A stretch of DNA of 64,000 nucleotides from positions 39,972,351-40,036,350 of the forward strand of contig JAJKFL010000004.1 of the NCBI GenBank assembly GCA_021186555.1. The letters are read 5' to 3'. Positions within the stretch are counted from its first letter, which is position 1, and every line of letters starts with the position of its first letter. Shown here piece by piece: positions 32,632-43,752 of this stretch. The notes under the pieces are model-generated. The model ran no database searches. It was given only the letters and a program-made list of their open reading frames with translations, and had not been told where the DNA came from. Origin of the DNA: Reticulitermes speratus (taxonomy: Eukaryota > Arthropoda > Insecta > Blattodea > Rhinotermitidae). The position numbers were made by a program, and so were the translations under genes.

Positions 32632-33926
32632 CTGGTCCCACTTGTAACTACTACCAACTCTGATTGCTGGCAGGTATACATAACGAAAAAATACTTAGCT
32701 TTTCTCTAATACTCTGGTACTGTTCGTAACTACTACCAACTCTGATTGCTGGCAGGTATACATAACGACAAAATACTAAGCGCTTTCTCTCATATTTTTG
32801 TACTGTTCGTAACTACTACCAACTCTTGACTGCTAGCAGGTATACATAACGACAAAATACTAAGCGTTTTCTCTCATATTGTGGTACTGTTCGTAACTAC
32901 TACCAACTCTGACTGCTAGCAGGTATACATAACGACAAAATACTTAGCGTTTTCTCTCATATTCTGGTACTGTCCGTAACTACTACCAACTCTGACTGCT
33001 AGCAGGTATACATAACGACAAAACACTTAGCGTTTTCTCTAATATTCTGGTACTGTCCGTAACTACTACCAACTCTGACTGCTAGCAGGTATACATAACG
33101 ACAAAATACTTAGCGTTTTCTCTAATATTCTGGTACTGTCCGTAACTACTACCAACTCTGGCTGCTAGCAGGTATGCATAACGACAAAATACTTAGCGTT
33201 TTCTCTAATATTCTGGTACTGTCCGTAACTACTACCAACTCTGACTGCTAGCAGGTATACATAACGACAAAATACTTAGCGTTTTCTCTAATATTCTGGT
33301 ACTGTCCGTAACTACTACCAACTCTGACTGCTAGCAGGTATGCATAACGACAAAATACTTAGCGTTTTCTCTAATATTCTGGTACTGTCCGTAACTACTA
33401 CCAACTCTGACTGCTAGCAGGTATACATAACGACAAAATACTTAGCGTTTTCTCTAATATTCTGGTACTGTCCGTAACTACTACTAACTCTGACTGCTAG
33501 CAGGTATACATAACGACAAAATACTTAGCGTTTTCTCTAATATTCTGGTACTGTCCGTAACTACTACTAACTCTGACTGCTAGCAGGTATACATAACGAC
33601 AAAATACTTAGCGTTTTCTCTAATATTCTGGTACTGTCCGTAACTACTACCAACTCTGACTGCTAGCAGGTATACATAACGACAAAATACTTAGCGTTTT
33701 CTCTAATATTCTGGTACTGTCCGTAACTACTACCAACTCTGACTGCTAGCAGGTATACATAACGACAAAATACTTAGCGTTTTCTCTAATATTCTGGTAC
33801 TGTTCGTAACTACTACCAACTCTGACTGCTAGCAGGTATACATAACGACAAAATACTTAGCGTTTTCTGTCATATTGTGGTACTGTTCGTAACTACTACC
33901 AAGTCTGACTACTACAAGCACGTATA
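32632..33926. repeat. Tandem array, 83-bp unit x about 15.5
   Basis: The unit contains CTGGTACTGTCCGTAACTAC, ACTGCTAGCAGGTATACATA and AATACTTAGCGTTTTCTCTA. Spacing is 83 bp in the middle. The outer units at both ends are more diverged (CTGGCAGG, TTCGTAAC), as expected when homogenisation acts on the interior. Confidence 0.95.
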
Positions 33927-34445
33927 ATGTCAGTGTAGAAATCCTTGATCGTTGATGTCCAACAAAAATGATCTGTGCCTTCATCCAGGCAGGCTTCCTG
34001 CAGCATCAAGACGGCAGGCAGTAAAGTAACAACACAGATGCACCGCTGAAGGGTGTGAGCCGACAACTGAGGAACTCCAATTTATAAGCTTTGCCTCTTC
34101 ATAAGACGGTCGGGACTTTTTTTCGGCTTCCTGTATGCAAAATGACTCCCAGAGGAAGCATGAATGACCCAATACAAATTCCTTCAGCGCTGTACAAACA
34201 GGCGATACGTAACATTATACTGATATTCCGGCAATACGAGGCGACAAATTGAGACACGCGGCTGGCATAACTTGCCTTGTTGTTCTTTAGCGTTCCTGAC
34301 TGCGCAGTAAACAAGGGACAAGAGCATTTGAGCCTACATTTTAGCGTCGGCGTCGGTTTGTTCAAGTTTACGTTCTTTGACTGGTTTATTTTGTAACCAG
34401 ACCGCAGATAGTGCGCTGCACAACGTAACCACAGACATTACGGAG
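33927..34445. other. No recognised feature
   Basis: Half a kilobase without tandem structure. The 88-codon minus-strand ORF (34099-34365) has no recognisable domain. Confidence 0.35.
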
Positions 34446-34572
34446 GTTTATATTACCTTCACTGTGCGTTTTGTAACAACTCACAAATTACACACAACAA
34501 AATGCATTATATTTTCACTTTTATTCTTTAACCCCTACATATGTTTCAACCAAACGTAACTGATTACCTATG

Positions 34573-34603
<31 letters not shown>

Positions 34604-34730
34604 GATAATGTATATATATATATATATATACACAGAACCAACAGCCAGAATTTAAAAAACAAGCTAATGGTAGCAGATACATCTTAAGAAACCATATAGC
34701 TTCATTTTATCATTTTATTACGAAATATTG

Positions 34731-35141
34731 GTCGACCTCGGTGGACTAGTGGTTAGCGTGCTCGCCACTGGACCCAAGGTTCGCGGGTTCGATCCCGACC
34801 GAGGTCGATGGATTTTTAAGGATGATAAAAATCCGGAGCACCACTTCCTTCGGAGGGGAAGTAAAGCCGTCGGTCCCATGTCGTAGATTTACGGCATGTA
34901 AAAGAACCTTACGGGCATGAATAAAAATGTTGCGTAAGCCAAATTGCCTCCATTTCTCATCCAAGTCTCCTGACTGCCTGCCAGATGGCTCTGGCGTGCA
35001 CATCAGGATCGATAGAACACTAAGCGCGGCTAGCTGGCCGGTCACCAGCTGCCATGAATGCGCACGACTTAGTAACCTCGACAAGAGGAGGCAAGAGGAG
35101 GCCCAGGCCCATACAGGGCTGTTGAGCCATGGTTATTATTA
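34731..35141 (+). mobile_element. SINE-D, full length, with 16-bp target duplication
   Basis: Starts GTCGACCTCGGTGGACTAGT, with box B GGGTTCGATCCCGACC, and ends TGTTGAGCCATGG followed by (TTA)n. TTATTACGAAATATTG is present exactly at 34715-34730 and 35142-35157, defining both ends. The uninterrupted target can be read in the sister element at 2.49 kb. The length of about 411 bp, the internal promoter boxes and a simple-repeat tail identify a tRNA-derived SINE. Confidence 0.95.
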
Positions 35142-35316
35142 TTATTACGAAATATTGACGAACCTTATTTAAGGAGTCTGTAATCTGTGTTTTATATATT
35201 TAAATACAGAAATTGTAAATAATTGTAATCTATAAATGATAATTAAATTTGACTACATGTGATATATAACATAATAGCAGACATAAACAATGGATGTAAA
35301 GTAAATGTAAATTACG

Positions 35317-35363
35317 AGCCCCCTGATGATGGCCTTGTAAAGGCCGAAACATGTGTAGGGGTT
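35317..35363 (+). ncRNA. Hammerhead-ribozyme-like motif, best-paired copy
   Basis: AGCCCC (35317-35322) can pair with GGGGTT (35358-35363). The core is CTGATGA (35323-35329), then an extra T; GGCC pairs with GGCC around TTGTAAA; GAA follows, then ACA/TGT with a TG loop, and GTA ends at 35357. CUGAUGA is the commonest hammerhead core in known examples. The additional T remains a departure from the consensus. Confidence 0.35.
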
Positions 35364-35411
35364 AAAGAATAAAAAGTGGAAATATAGTGCATTTGTTGGT
35401 GTGTAATTTGT

Positions 35412-36465
35412 GCAATAACCTTTCAGTTTATCAATTCGTACTTACATGTTAGCTACTATATATAGATATACTGTGACGTCATAATTTCACTGAATATTCA
35501 CATTATGAATTTGAATATTTCTTAATTAACAGACAGTTTGATGTTAATCGGCAACGTACGACGCTGAAATGCCGACTCAAACATAGGTACCGCTTGACAG
35601 GTTTCTTTTTATATTTTCTCCATGGAAACAAAATGTGGCTTTCCGGATCAGAACCCAAGCCCCATCGTAACCGTGAAAACCTGGTGATCGTGCAAACGAA
35701 ATGTTAAGGTAACTTCGCTTACCCACAAACAAAGCGCGTTACATAAGGTAGATAGTAATCAGTGACTCGCACACGCAGCCACAATTTAGGTGAGATGCCT
35801 GTCGTGTATTCTGATCTTGTCATCGGGTTTTTGTTTTAAAGACAGTCGGTGTGAATTAATAATGAGTTGCGTTACGTTACGTTATGTGACTTTGTTGTTG
35901 ACAACTTGATGAAAAGTGGATGATAGAGGAAAGTGAAAAGGAGGTTTAGAGTGCGGGAGGGGGGAGAAGGAAGAGTGTTCTGGCTGTCACACATATTAGC
36001 GACTTATTTCTACGATGTGGTCAGGCCACGACAATAAATTCTACCCCCCCCCCTCCCCCAAACACACACACTCTATACCTTCACGCCTCACTGCTTCTTT
36101 GCTCTTAACACTGCTCATTCCAGTTAGGCTGTGTTTCATAAACGCTTAGTTACTGTGAAATATTACGACAGACAGCTTTCCAAATTCCTCATTTTACGAC
36201 GAAGTAATGGTTCACAAAACGCACTAATCGGCAAGGTGCGCGCCATACATACAGTGTCAGTCAAAAATAACGGTCGTGTGATATTTTAGGGTTTCACGGT
36301 GGTAAAATTAACTTCACCGTTTCTTGAGTTGTGACGCCGTGTAGTCTATCACATAAGTACCGACGTTGTGGATGAATCTGCTGATGTAATTTTTTAGGGG
36401 TAAGAGTTAGAATGAGTGTGTGATCGTCTGTCCGTTACGGGAAAAATATGAATGTCAGGTGTGTC
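35412..36465. other. No recognised feature
   Basis: About 1 kb without a gene or clear repeat. A pyrimidine run (CCCCCCCCCTCCCCC-like, 36044-36059) and a CA-rich segment lie near 36050. AATTTTTTAGGGGT and neighbouring text show no motif. Confidence 0.4.
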
Positions 36466-38885
36466 ATGGCTCAGGTGGTTACTGGGTTCAGTCCCAGGCC
36501 AGTCCGTATGTCTTTTGTGGTGGACAAAGTGGCACTGGGACGGGTTTTTCAACGAGTACTTCAGTTTCCCCCTGTCAGTATCATTCCACCAATGCTCCAT
36601 ACTCATTCATTCATCTACCAACAACGCTGTATAATGTTTCTCTCCCAGTACTTCAGTTTCCCCTGTCAGTATCATTCCACCAATGCTCCATACTCATTCA
36701 TTCATCTACCACCGACGCTGTATAATGTTTTTCTCCCAGTACTTCAGTTTCCCCTGTCAGTGTCATTCCACCAATGCTCCATACTCATTCATTCATCTAC
36801 CACCAACGCTGTATAATGTTTCTCTCCCAGTACTTCAGTTTCCCCCTGTCAGTATCATTCCACCAATGCTCCATACTCATTCATTCATCTACCACCAACG
36901 CTGTGTAATGTTTTTCTCCCAGTACTTCAGTTTCCCTGTCAGTGTCATTCCACCAATGCTCCATACTCATTCATTCATCTACCACCAACGCTGTATAATG
37001 TTTTTCTCCCAGTACTTCAGTTTTCCCTGTCAGTATCATTCCACCAATGCTCCATACTCATTCATTCATCTACTACCTACACTGTATAATGTTTTTCTCC
37101 CAGTACTTCAGTTTCCCCCTGTCAGTATCATTCCACCAATGCTCCATACTCATTCATTCATCTACCACCAACGCTGTGTAATGTTTTTCTCCCAGTACTT
37201 CAGTTTCCCCTGTCAGTGTCATTCCACCAATGCTCCATACTCATTCATTCATCTACCACCAACGCTGTATAATGTTTTTCTCCCAGTACTTCAGTTTTCC
37301 CCTGTCAGTATCATTCCACCAATGCTCCATACTCATTCATTCATCTACCACCAACGCTGTATAATGTTTCTCTCCCAGTACTTCAGTTTCCCCTGTCAGT
37401 ATCATTCCACCAATGCTCCATACTCATTCATTCATCTACCACCAACGCTGTGTAATGTTTTTCTCCCAGTACTTCAGTTTCCCCTGTCAGTGTCATTCCA
37501 CCAATGCTCCATACTCATTCATTCATCTACCACCAACGCTGTATAATGTTTTTCTCCCAGTACTTCAGTTTTCCCCTGTCAGTATCATTCCACCAATGCT
37601 CCATACTCATTCATTCATCTACTACCTACGCTGTATAATGTTTTTCTCCAGTACTTCAGTTGTCCCCTGTCAGTATCATTCCACCAACGCCCCATACTCA
37701 TTCATTCATCTACCACCTACGCTGTATAATGTTTTTCTCCCAGTACTTCAGTTTTCCCCTGTCAGTATCATTCCACCAATGCTCCATACTCATTCAATCA
37801 TCTACCACCTACACTGTATAATGTTTTTCTCCCAGTACTTCAGTTTTCCCCTGTCAGTATCATTCCACCAATGCTCCATACTCATTCATTCATCTACCAC
37901 CAACGCTGTATAATGTTTCTCTCCCAGTACTTCAGTTTCCCCTGTCAGTATCATTCCACCAATGCTCCATACTCATTCATTCATCTACCACCAACGCTGT
38001 ATAATGTTTCTCTCCCAGTACTTCAGTTTCCCCTGTCAGTATCATTCCACCAATGCTCCATACTCATTCATCCATTTATCACCTACGCTGTATAATGTTT
38101 CTCTCCCAGTACTTCAGCTTCCCCTGTCAGTATCATTCCACCAATGCTCCATACTCATTCATCCATCTACCACCTACGCTGTATAATGTTTCTCTCCCAG
38201 TACTTCAGTTTCCCCTGTCAGTATCATTCCACCAATGCTCCATACTCATTCATACATCTACCACCAACGCTGTATAATGTTTTTCTCCCAGTACTTCAGT
38301 TTTCCCCTGTCAGTATCATTCCACCAATGCTCCATACTCATTCATACATCTACCATCAACGCTGTATAATGTTTTTCTCCCAGTACTTCAGTTTTCCCCT
38401 GTCAGTATCATTCCACCAATGCTCCATATTCATTCATACATCTACCACCAACGCTGTATAATGTTTTTCTCCCAGTACTTCAGTTTTCCCTGTCAGTATC
38501 ATTCCACCAATGCTCCATATCCATTCATACATCTACCACCAACGCTGTATAATGTTTTTCTCCCAGTACTTCAGTTTCCCCTGTCAGTATCATTCCACCA
38601 ATGCTCCATATCCATTCATACATCTACCACCAACGCTGTATAATGTTTTTCTCCCAGTACTTCAGTTTCCCCTGTCAGTATCATTCCACCAATGCTCCAT
38701 ATCCATTCATACATCTACCACCAACGCTGTATAATGTTTTTCTCCCAGTACTTCGGTTTCCCCTGTCAGTATCATTCCTCCAATGCTCCATATCCATTCA
38801 TACATCTACCACCAACGCTGTATAATGTGTTTCTCCCAGTACTTCAGTTTCCCCTGTCAGTATCATTCCATCAACGCTGTATAAT
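36466..38885 (+). repeat. SINE-B head plus 91/92-bp array, second locus (about 25 units)
   Basis: The head TCATGGCTCAGGTGGTTACT and CAGTCCCAGGCCAGTCCGTA leads into GGTGGACAAAGTGGCACTGG, then the same tandem unit as at 5.3 kb (CAGTACTTCAGTTTCCCC, CCACCAATGCTCCATACTCA, CAACGCTGTATAATG). Towards 38.4-38.8 kb a CATATCCATTCATACATC subtype takes over. The array exits through AACGCTGTATAATCTTAGCA, which is the SINE's own 3' end, so the locus is one SINE with an amplified middle. The 287-codon ORF is a by-product. Confidence 0.95.
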
Positions 38886-39487
38886 CTTAGCAATTAACAG
38901 TTTTGTTTAGTAACACACTTAAGATATATGATTATTGAATATTGCGCACAAAACCCGTGCAGACAACAGTTCACGTGAAGCACTCTTTCATACAGAACAG
39001 CTATACAGAAACTGAACTCCAGCCAGATTGCTACAGACGCCAATCCTGCCCAATGCACATTAATTACAATAATTCCAGCCAGTGTTAGTCGAAAGTTACG
39101 GACAGTTGGGGCCATAAAACATTCAAGCAAGTCCCTGTAACTTCACACCAGATTACATATGAGTGTTTTAAATATATTTACAATAAAATCTTTGTTTAAC
39201 ATACTGATGGGATTTCAAGATAATTTCCAGATAAACTGTTGTGTTTGCTTATAAATGTTGCTTTAGGTACAATCGTACCGAACGCGGTGCTGGTATCGTA
39301 TGGCCGATCGGCTGGCGGACGTAATTGTGAATGCTTTCACTTGTGTGCTGTCGTGTTGAGTCGTTACGTGTCTTAAAACGGAATTTCTAAATGCGCTGTG
39401 TTACAGTAATGTAACTGCAGTTTTGTTTTGCTATTGATGTAGAAATTTAAGGATTTTTTATATCAGCAGGTTTGTATTGGTGTCAGG
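38886..39487. other. No recognised feature
   Basis: Unique-looking sequence. A 78-codon minus-strand ORF (38894-39130) has hydrophobic stretches but no family that I recognise. Confidence 0.35.
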
Positions 39488-39502
39488 TATTCGTAGTTTT
39501 AA

Positions 39503-39782
39503 CCGCGATAGCTCAGTCGGTATAGTGACTGTCTACGGGCTGGACGGTCCGGGGATCGAATCCCGGTGGGGGCGAGATTTTCCGCACCCGTCCAGACCGG
39601 CCCTGGGGCCTACCCAGCCTCCTATACAATGGATACCGGGTCATTCCCGGGGGTAAAGCGGCTGGGGCGTGGAGTTGACCACCCACCCCCATCTAGCGCC
39701 GAGGTTAAAGAAAGAGTACAGCTATACCTCTACTCCCCCTCTGGGCCTTCGTGGCCTGTTCTACCTTATTTCTACCTTACTT
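39503..39782 (+). mobile_element. SINE-A, full length, with 15-bp target duplication
   Basis: Head CGCGATAGCTCAGTCGGTAT and GGGGATCGAATCCCGGTG, body ending CTACTCCCCCTCTGGGCCTT, and tail with TTCTACCTTATTTCTACCTT. TATTCGTAGTTTTAA occurs exactly at 39488-39502 and 39783-39797. This copy fixes both ends of the family. Confidence 0.92.
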
Positions 39783-39797
39783 TATTCGTAGTTTTAA

Positions 39798-40355
39798 ACT
39801 TTCTATAACAAAACATGAAAGGCTTCCGAAACCTGAAGCCAAAAATTCATATATTAAAAATCCAGTTCGTACCTACGTCTCCATTACAAAGAGCAACCTG
39901 TTAGAGTTGTTGAGGAAAACAATGGGCAGTTGTTATGAGAATCGTATTAAAACCATAAGAAGGCGTTGTCTAAACAAGAAGCAGTCATTTTAATATTACA
40001 GCAGATGGTATATATAGTAACCACTGTGATTTAAACTGTTAAAGACACACGATTGGATGTTTGGACGATGGAGAGAGACAACGTAAGAGGAGCTGGTACA
40101 AAACTGCGTTATGATTCTTACTTTTTAGCAAATATTGTTAGCGTCATTAAATCAATGATGATAAAATAACTGAGACATGTAGCACGCACGGAGGAGATCC
40201 GACATGTTTACAAAATCGCACCTTAAACAGGCAACCACCGTACGTAATTTGCAATAGGCTTCTGGTTTAAATATTTTTAGTCCTTGTAAGAAGAAGCGAG
40301 GTAGAGACGCAGATTGTGAGGTGACCTAGTGACGTCACAGATGTATTTGTTTGAG
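39798..40355. other. No recognised feature
   Basis: Apparently unique sequence. ATATAGTAACCACTGTGATTTA (around 40013-40034) resembles one end of the piggyBac-like element but no partner is visible. Confidence 0.35.
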
Positions 40356-40865
40356 CGGTGGTATTCAACGTGGGGTACGCGAAGACATCTTAGGGGGTAC
40401 GTAAAATTAAAAAAAAATAAATATGTTATTTCATGATAAACACTGAATAATCAGGGCCAGATTTACGGTTAGCCACAACAGACCGGACGTAAGGACATGC
40501 GATTTGGGAGCGCCATTTCTCTCTCTCTCTCTCTCTCTCTCCTTTATGCGATTCTTATCTGGCGGCTAGTTTCATTTTATTCCACATAGTGCATATAATT
40601 TTGCTTTGCTAAAATACATTTGTTCCTTTATTAATTTTTATACGATAGACAATAATATATTTGTTATTTAATAGCTTGACTCTCCTTTTTCTCATTTAAA
40701 ACTTATTATTTAATACATTATTTTGGATGTAATTTATTTAACTTATTTTAGATGCAGATTATAGACTGTGTATAACTTGAATTATGCACCAACAACTTTG
40801 GGGGTACAAAGTTGAACAGAAATTATATGTGGGGGTACGCGAACACAAAAGGTTGAATACCGCTG
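40356..40865 (+). mobile_element. hAT-like element with (TC)n, copy 1
   Basis: Starts CGGTGGTATTCAACGTGGGG and ends AAGGTTGAATACCGCTG, terminal inverted repeats of hAT type. The interior has GGGGGTACGTAAAATT, ATCAGGGCCAGATTTACGG, a (TC)n run at about 40521-40541 and GGGGGTACGCGAAC near the right end. It aligns over its length with 52240-52771. No clear target duplication is visible on the left, and no ORF suggests a transposase. Confidence 0.75.
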
Positions 40866-41255
40866 AGCTAGAGCACCGAAAAAAGGGACTAGTAAATATT
40901 TGTACATCATTTTTATCCTTCTCAAAAAACTATAGGCTTGACAAAAGTGAAAACATTTTGGAGATCAGAGCAGAACAAGACGTCAGGTAATGTTACGGTC
41001 TAAAACTCGGCGTTGCTTAAGATTCGAGTTCTGTGGGATGTGACCCTGTTTCGTCTGGCCAGTAACTCCCGACGTTTCGAAATATCGTAGCGCCATCATT
41101 TTCAGTGTCAAGCAGTGAATCCTGAAGTTGAAGATGAAAGCAGTAAGATCCGTCGACACGTCGAGAGTTACTCGCCAGATCCGTCGAAACGTCGGGAACG
41201 ATTCGCCTGGCTACACGGCGTCACAGACCAGAACACTCGAATCTTAAGCAAATCT
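40866..41255. repeat. Foldback element with CGACGTTTCG / CGAAACGTCG
   Basis: Inverted arms GCTTAAGATTCGAGTTCTGT (about 41018) and CAGAACACTCGAATCTTAAG (41229-41248) enclose CCCGACGTTTCGAAAT and CCGTCGAAACGTCGGG. GCGCCATCATTTTCAG and GAAGTTGAAGATGAAAG correspond to the GAAGATGG motif in both orientations. The span of the arms is about 230 bp. Confidence 0.7.
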
Positions 41256-41952
41256 TAGTAGTTTATCTCTAGAACAGAACTTAGGGAAGTACCCGCGATG
41301 GGTTCCGCTGGTCTTTGTTATGGCGACTTGGTGTGTGTTGTGTGCGTCTTGGTGCGTGGTGTGTGTTGTGTGCGTCTTGGTGCGTGGTGTGTGTTGTGTG
41401 CGTCTTGGAGGGAGTAGGATTTGCTGCTCGGATAAGTGCCAGTGCTTGAATCTGGCTGTTTATTAGAGCGATAAAACAGGATGTTTTATTGCACACTGGA
41501 CGCACAATTTAGAACGTGTGCGTTCCAATTGGAAAGATTTCATCTTAGTAAAGTGCGTGCTTTGCGTTACAACGACAAATTCTTCCCAATTAGAGGGTCA
41601 GAGCCACTGGCTGTGGTAGCACTGTGTGTTACATATAATCTGAGCGAACATCTGGACCTTACGTTGTTGCTGCACTTGATTTGTTGTCCTTACGTGTGAC
41701 TGTACTTGTAATCAGACGTCGTACACGGGTTAAGTGAAATTAGAACTGTGTGCGATGTGTTTATTGAAATACAGAATTGTTGTAAGACGTTGAACTGAGT
41801 TTGGAACTGAGAGGCGTTAAAAGTTCAGACACTGATGTGACATGCAAACTGGTACTTCAATGTAGCCGTTAAACGACGCTGTCATTGATCTCCCTATATA
41901 CTCAGTGTACTGTTTGATGACAGTAAATAATGAACTGGAAAGGGATGCGGAG
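41256..41952. other. 28-bp minisatellite (41331-41408) and unassigned sequence
   Basis: GTGTGTGTTGTGTGCGTCTT plus GGTGCGTG is repeated 2.8 times. The remaining sequence has ORFs under 75 codons and no motif. Confidence 0.6.
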
Positions 41953-42230
41953 AGTCGAGATAGCTCAGTGGGTATAGTGACTGTGCTACAGGCTGAACGT
42001 CTGAGGAGTCGTGATTCAATTCCTGTCAGAGGCACAGGTTCATGTATGTCCAAAACTTTCGGACCAGATCTGGGGCCCACCCAGCCTCCTAGTCGGTGGG
42101 CACCGGGCGTTCTTTGGGACATGACGCTGAGCAGTCACCCCGTCTGGTTAAGAATGAGTGGAGCTATACCTCAACTCCCCCACACGTCTGTATGGCGTGC
42201 ACAGGGCAGATTTACCTTTACGTTTGTGGA
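41953..42230 (+). mobile_element. SINE-A copy, diverged
   Basis: GAGATAGCTCAGTGGGTATA, GTGATTCAATTCCTGTCAGA (box B region), CCACCCAGCCTCCTAG and GGTTAAGAATGAGTGGAGCT follow SINE-A order with many substitutions. The tail contains TTTACCTTTACG. Confidence 0.7.
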
Positions 42231-42446
42231 TGTGGAAGGAGTCGTTAATGGCCTGCATTTTTCTAGAGGTGGAGGGAATGAGAAAACTCAAGAAAATCTC
42301 AGTACAAGCAGTGTCCTGGCCCAGATTCGAGCTGTGTACCTTCGAATCCAAGTCATACGTGTCAGCGCTTGAGACTTTGTGCTCGGTGCTTGTTGCTGTT
42401 ACAATTACTTACAAGAAACATTTGGTGTCTGTAAGTCTGCTTCACG
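42231..42446. other. No recognised feature
   Basis: A short spacer before the 13-bp array, covered by parts of a 155- and a 170-codon ORF that begin in SINE-A sequence. No domain is seen. Confidence 0.3.
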
Positions 42447-43187
42447 TGACCACTTCATGTGACCACTTCATGTGCCCACTTCATGTGAACACTTCATGTT
42501 ACCACTTCATGTGCCCACTTCATGTGATCACTTCATGTGCCCACTTCATGTTACCACTTCATGTGAACACTTCATGTTACCACTTCATGTGCCCACTTCA
42601 TGTGAACACTTCATGTCACCACTTCATGTGCCCACTTCATGTGATCACTTCATGTGCCCACTTCATGTGACCACTTCATGTGCCCACTTGATGTACCCAC
42701 TTCATGTGACCACTTCATGTGACCACTTCATGTGACCACTTCATGTGATCACTTCATGTTACCACTTCATGTGAACACTTCATGTCACCACTTCATGTGC
42801 CCACTTCATGTGAACACTTCATGTGATCACTTCATGTGACCACTTCATGTGCCCACTTCATGTTACCACTTCATGTGCCCACTTCATGTGTTCACTTCAT
42901 GTGCCCACTTCATGTGACCACTTCATGTGAACACTTCATGTTACCACTTCATGTTACCACTTCATGTGCCCACTTCATGTGATCACTTCATGTGATCACT
43001 TCATGTGCCCACTTCATGTTACCACTTCATGTGCCCACTTCATGTGCCCACTTCATGTCACCACTTCATGTGTCCACTTCATGTGATCACTTCATGTGCC
43101 CACTTCATGTGACCACTTCATGTGCCCACTTCATGTGACCACTTCATGTGCCCACTTCATGTTACCACTTCAAGTGACCACTTGACA
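42447..43187. repeat. Tandem array, 13-bp unit: constant 9-mer plus variable 4-mer, about 56 units
   Basis: ACTTCATGT is nearly invariant and is followed by one of GACC, GCCC, GAAC, TACC, GATC, CACC, GTTC or GTCC. The 4-mers always end in C. Three units equal 39 nt, so 13-residue periodic ORFs arise. Conservation of one half with restricted variation of the other is unusual for a simple minisatellite. Confidence 0.95.
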
Positions 43188-43224
43188 GTTTTCTCGTCCT
43201 GCGGACCGGATTCTATCCTATGGT

Positions 43225-43325
43225 AGTCCTCGTGGGATTTGTGGTGGAAAAAGTGGTACTACGACAGGTTTATGTCCAAGCACTTCGGTTTATCCCTGCA
43301 GGTGTCACTGCACCATTGCTGCATG
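43225..43325 (+). mobile_element. SINE-B fragment
   Basis: CGTGGGATTTGTGGTGGAAA, AAGTGGTACTACGACAGG, then AGCACTTCGGTTTATCCCTG and CACTGCACCATTGCTGCATG follow SINE-B body order with divergence. Head and tail are missing. Confidence 0.6.
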
Positions 43326-43446
43326 TCACACAACTGCGACGTCTCGTCTGTTCGCAGGTCCAAACATTGTCTGCAGTCATTCGTTTAATCGTTCTTCGTC
43401 GAGCGGCTAGCAAATGCGAGCAGAACAAATTACAGCCCCTGTTAGT

Positions 43447-43710
43447 AAATATGGGGCACGCAGTGGCGCTACAATCCAGAAGGTCGCGGGTTCGATTTTT
43501 CATTGGCTTAATCCTTCCGGCGCTGAGGTCGACTCAGCCTCTAACAGAAATAAGTACCAGGAGTATTTCCTGGGGGTAAAGGCGGCCGGTGCTTACGGCT
43601 GACAACCTTACCACCTTCATGTGCCGATTATCTATAAATCTGTGAGCCTCAACCTCCTGGAACCCTAAGGGTCTGTCCAGGCCTGTAATGGGATTGCTTT
43701 ACCTTTATTA
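43447..43710 (+). mobile_element. SINE-C copy
   Basis: CGCAGTGGCGCTACAATCCA, AGGTCGCGGGTTCGATTTTT (box B region, partly deleted), CTCAGCCTCTAACAGAAATA, CCTTACCACCTTCATGTGCC and CAGGCCTGTAATGGGATTGC. It ends in a TTTACCTTTATTA tail next to a (TA)n run at 43711-43752. Confidence 0.85.

Positions 43711-43752
<42 letters not shown>
43711..43752. repeat. (TA)n microsatellite
   Basis: About 21 TA dinucleotides directly after the SINE-C tail. Confidence 0.95.

Larger units (their letters stand above)
34446..35411. mobile_element. Inverted-repeat element, second copy, single internal unit
   Basis: It matches the 2.2-4.2 kb element from TTTATATTACCTTCACTGTG through TTCATTTTATCATTTTATTA and ACGAACCTTATTTAAGGAG to the right repeat ending GGTGTGTAATTTGTG. 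In place of 37 tandem units there is one (about 35250-35288, ACTACATGTGATATATAAC). The inner part of the left repeat is deleted after GTTTCAACC (34550). A (TA)n run has grown at 34565-34630 and a SINE-D has inserted at 34731. Confidence 0.85.

Noticed and set aside
34731-34805. Genuine tRNA gene
   Set aside because: The acceptor ends pair and box A/B are present, but the anticodon arm does not fold properly and the sequence continues into a 400-bp SINE with target duplications.
36683-37546. 287-codon ORF
   Set aside because: SINE-B-derived array; the same peptide pattern appears in several frames.
39503-39580. tRNA gene with GATAGCTCAGTCGG
   Set aside because: It is the head of a SINE-A with a 15-bp target duplication and a poorly formed cloverleaf.
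42158-42670. 170-codon ORF
   Set aside because: Begins in SINE-A sequence and continues into the 13-bp array.
42447-43187. CRISPR-like array (constant 9-mer, variable spacer)
   Set aside because: Spacers of four bases, repeats of nine, eukaryotic context and no cas genes; it is a minisatellite.
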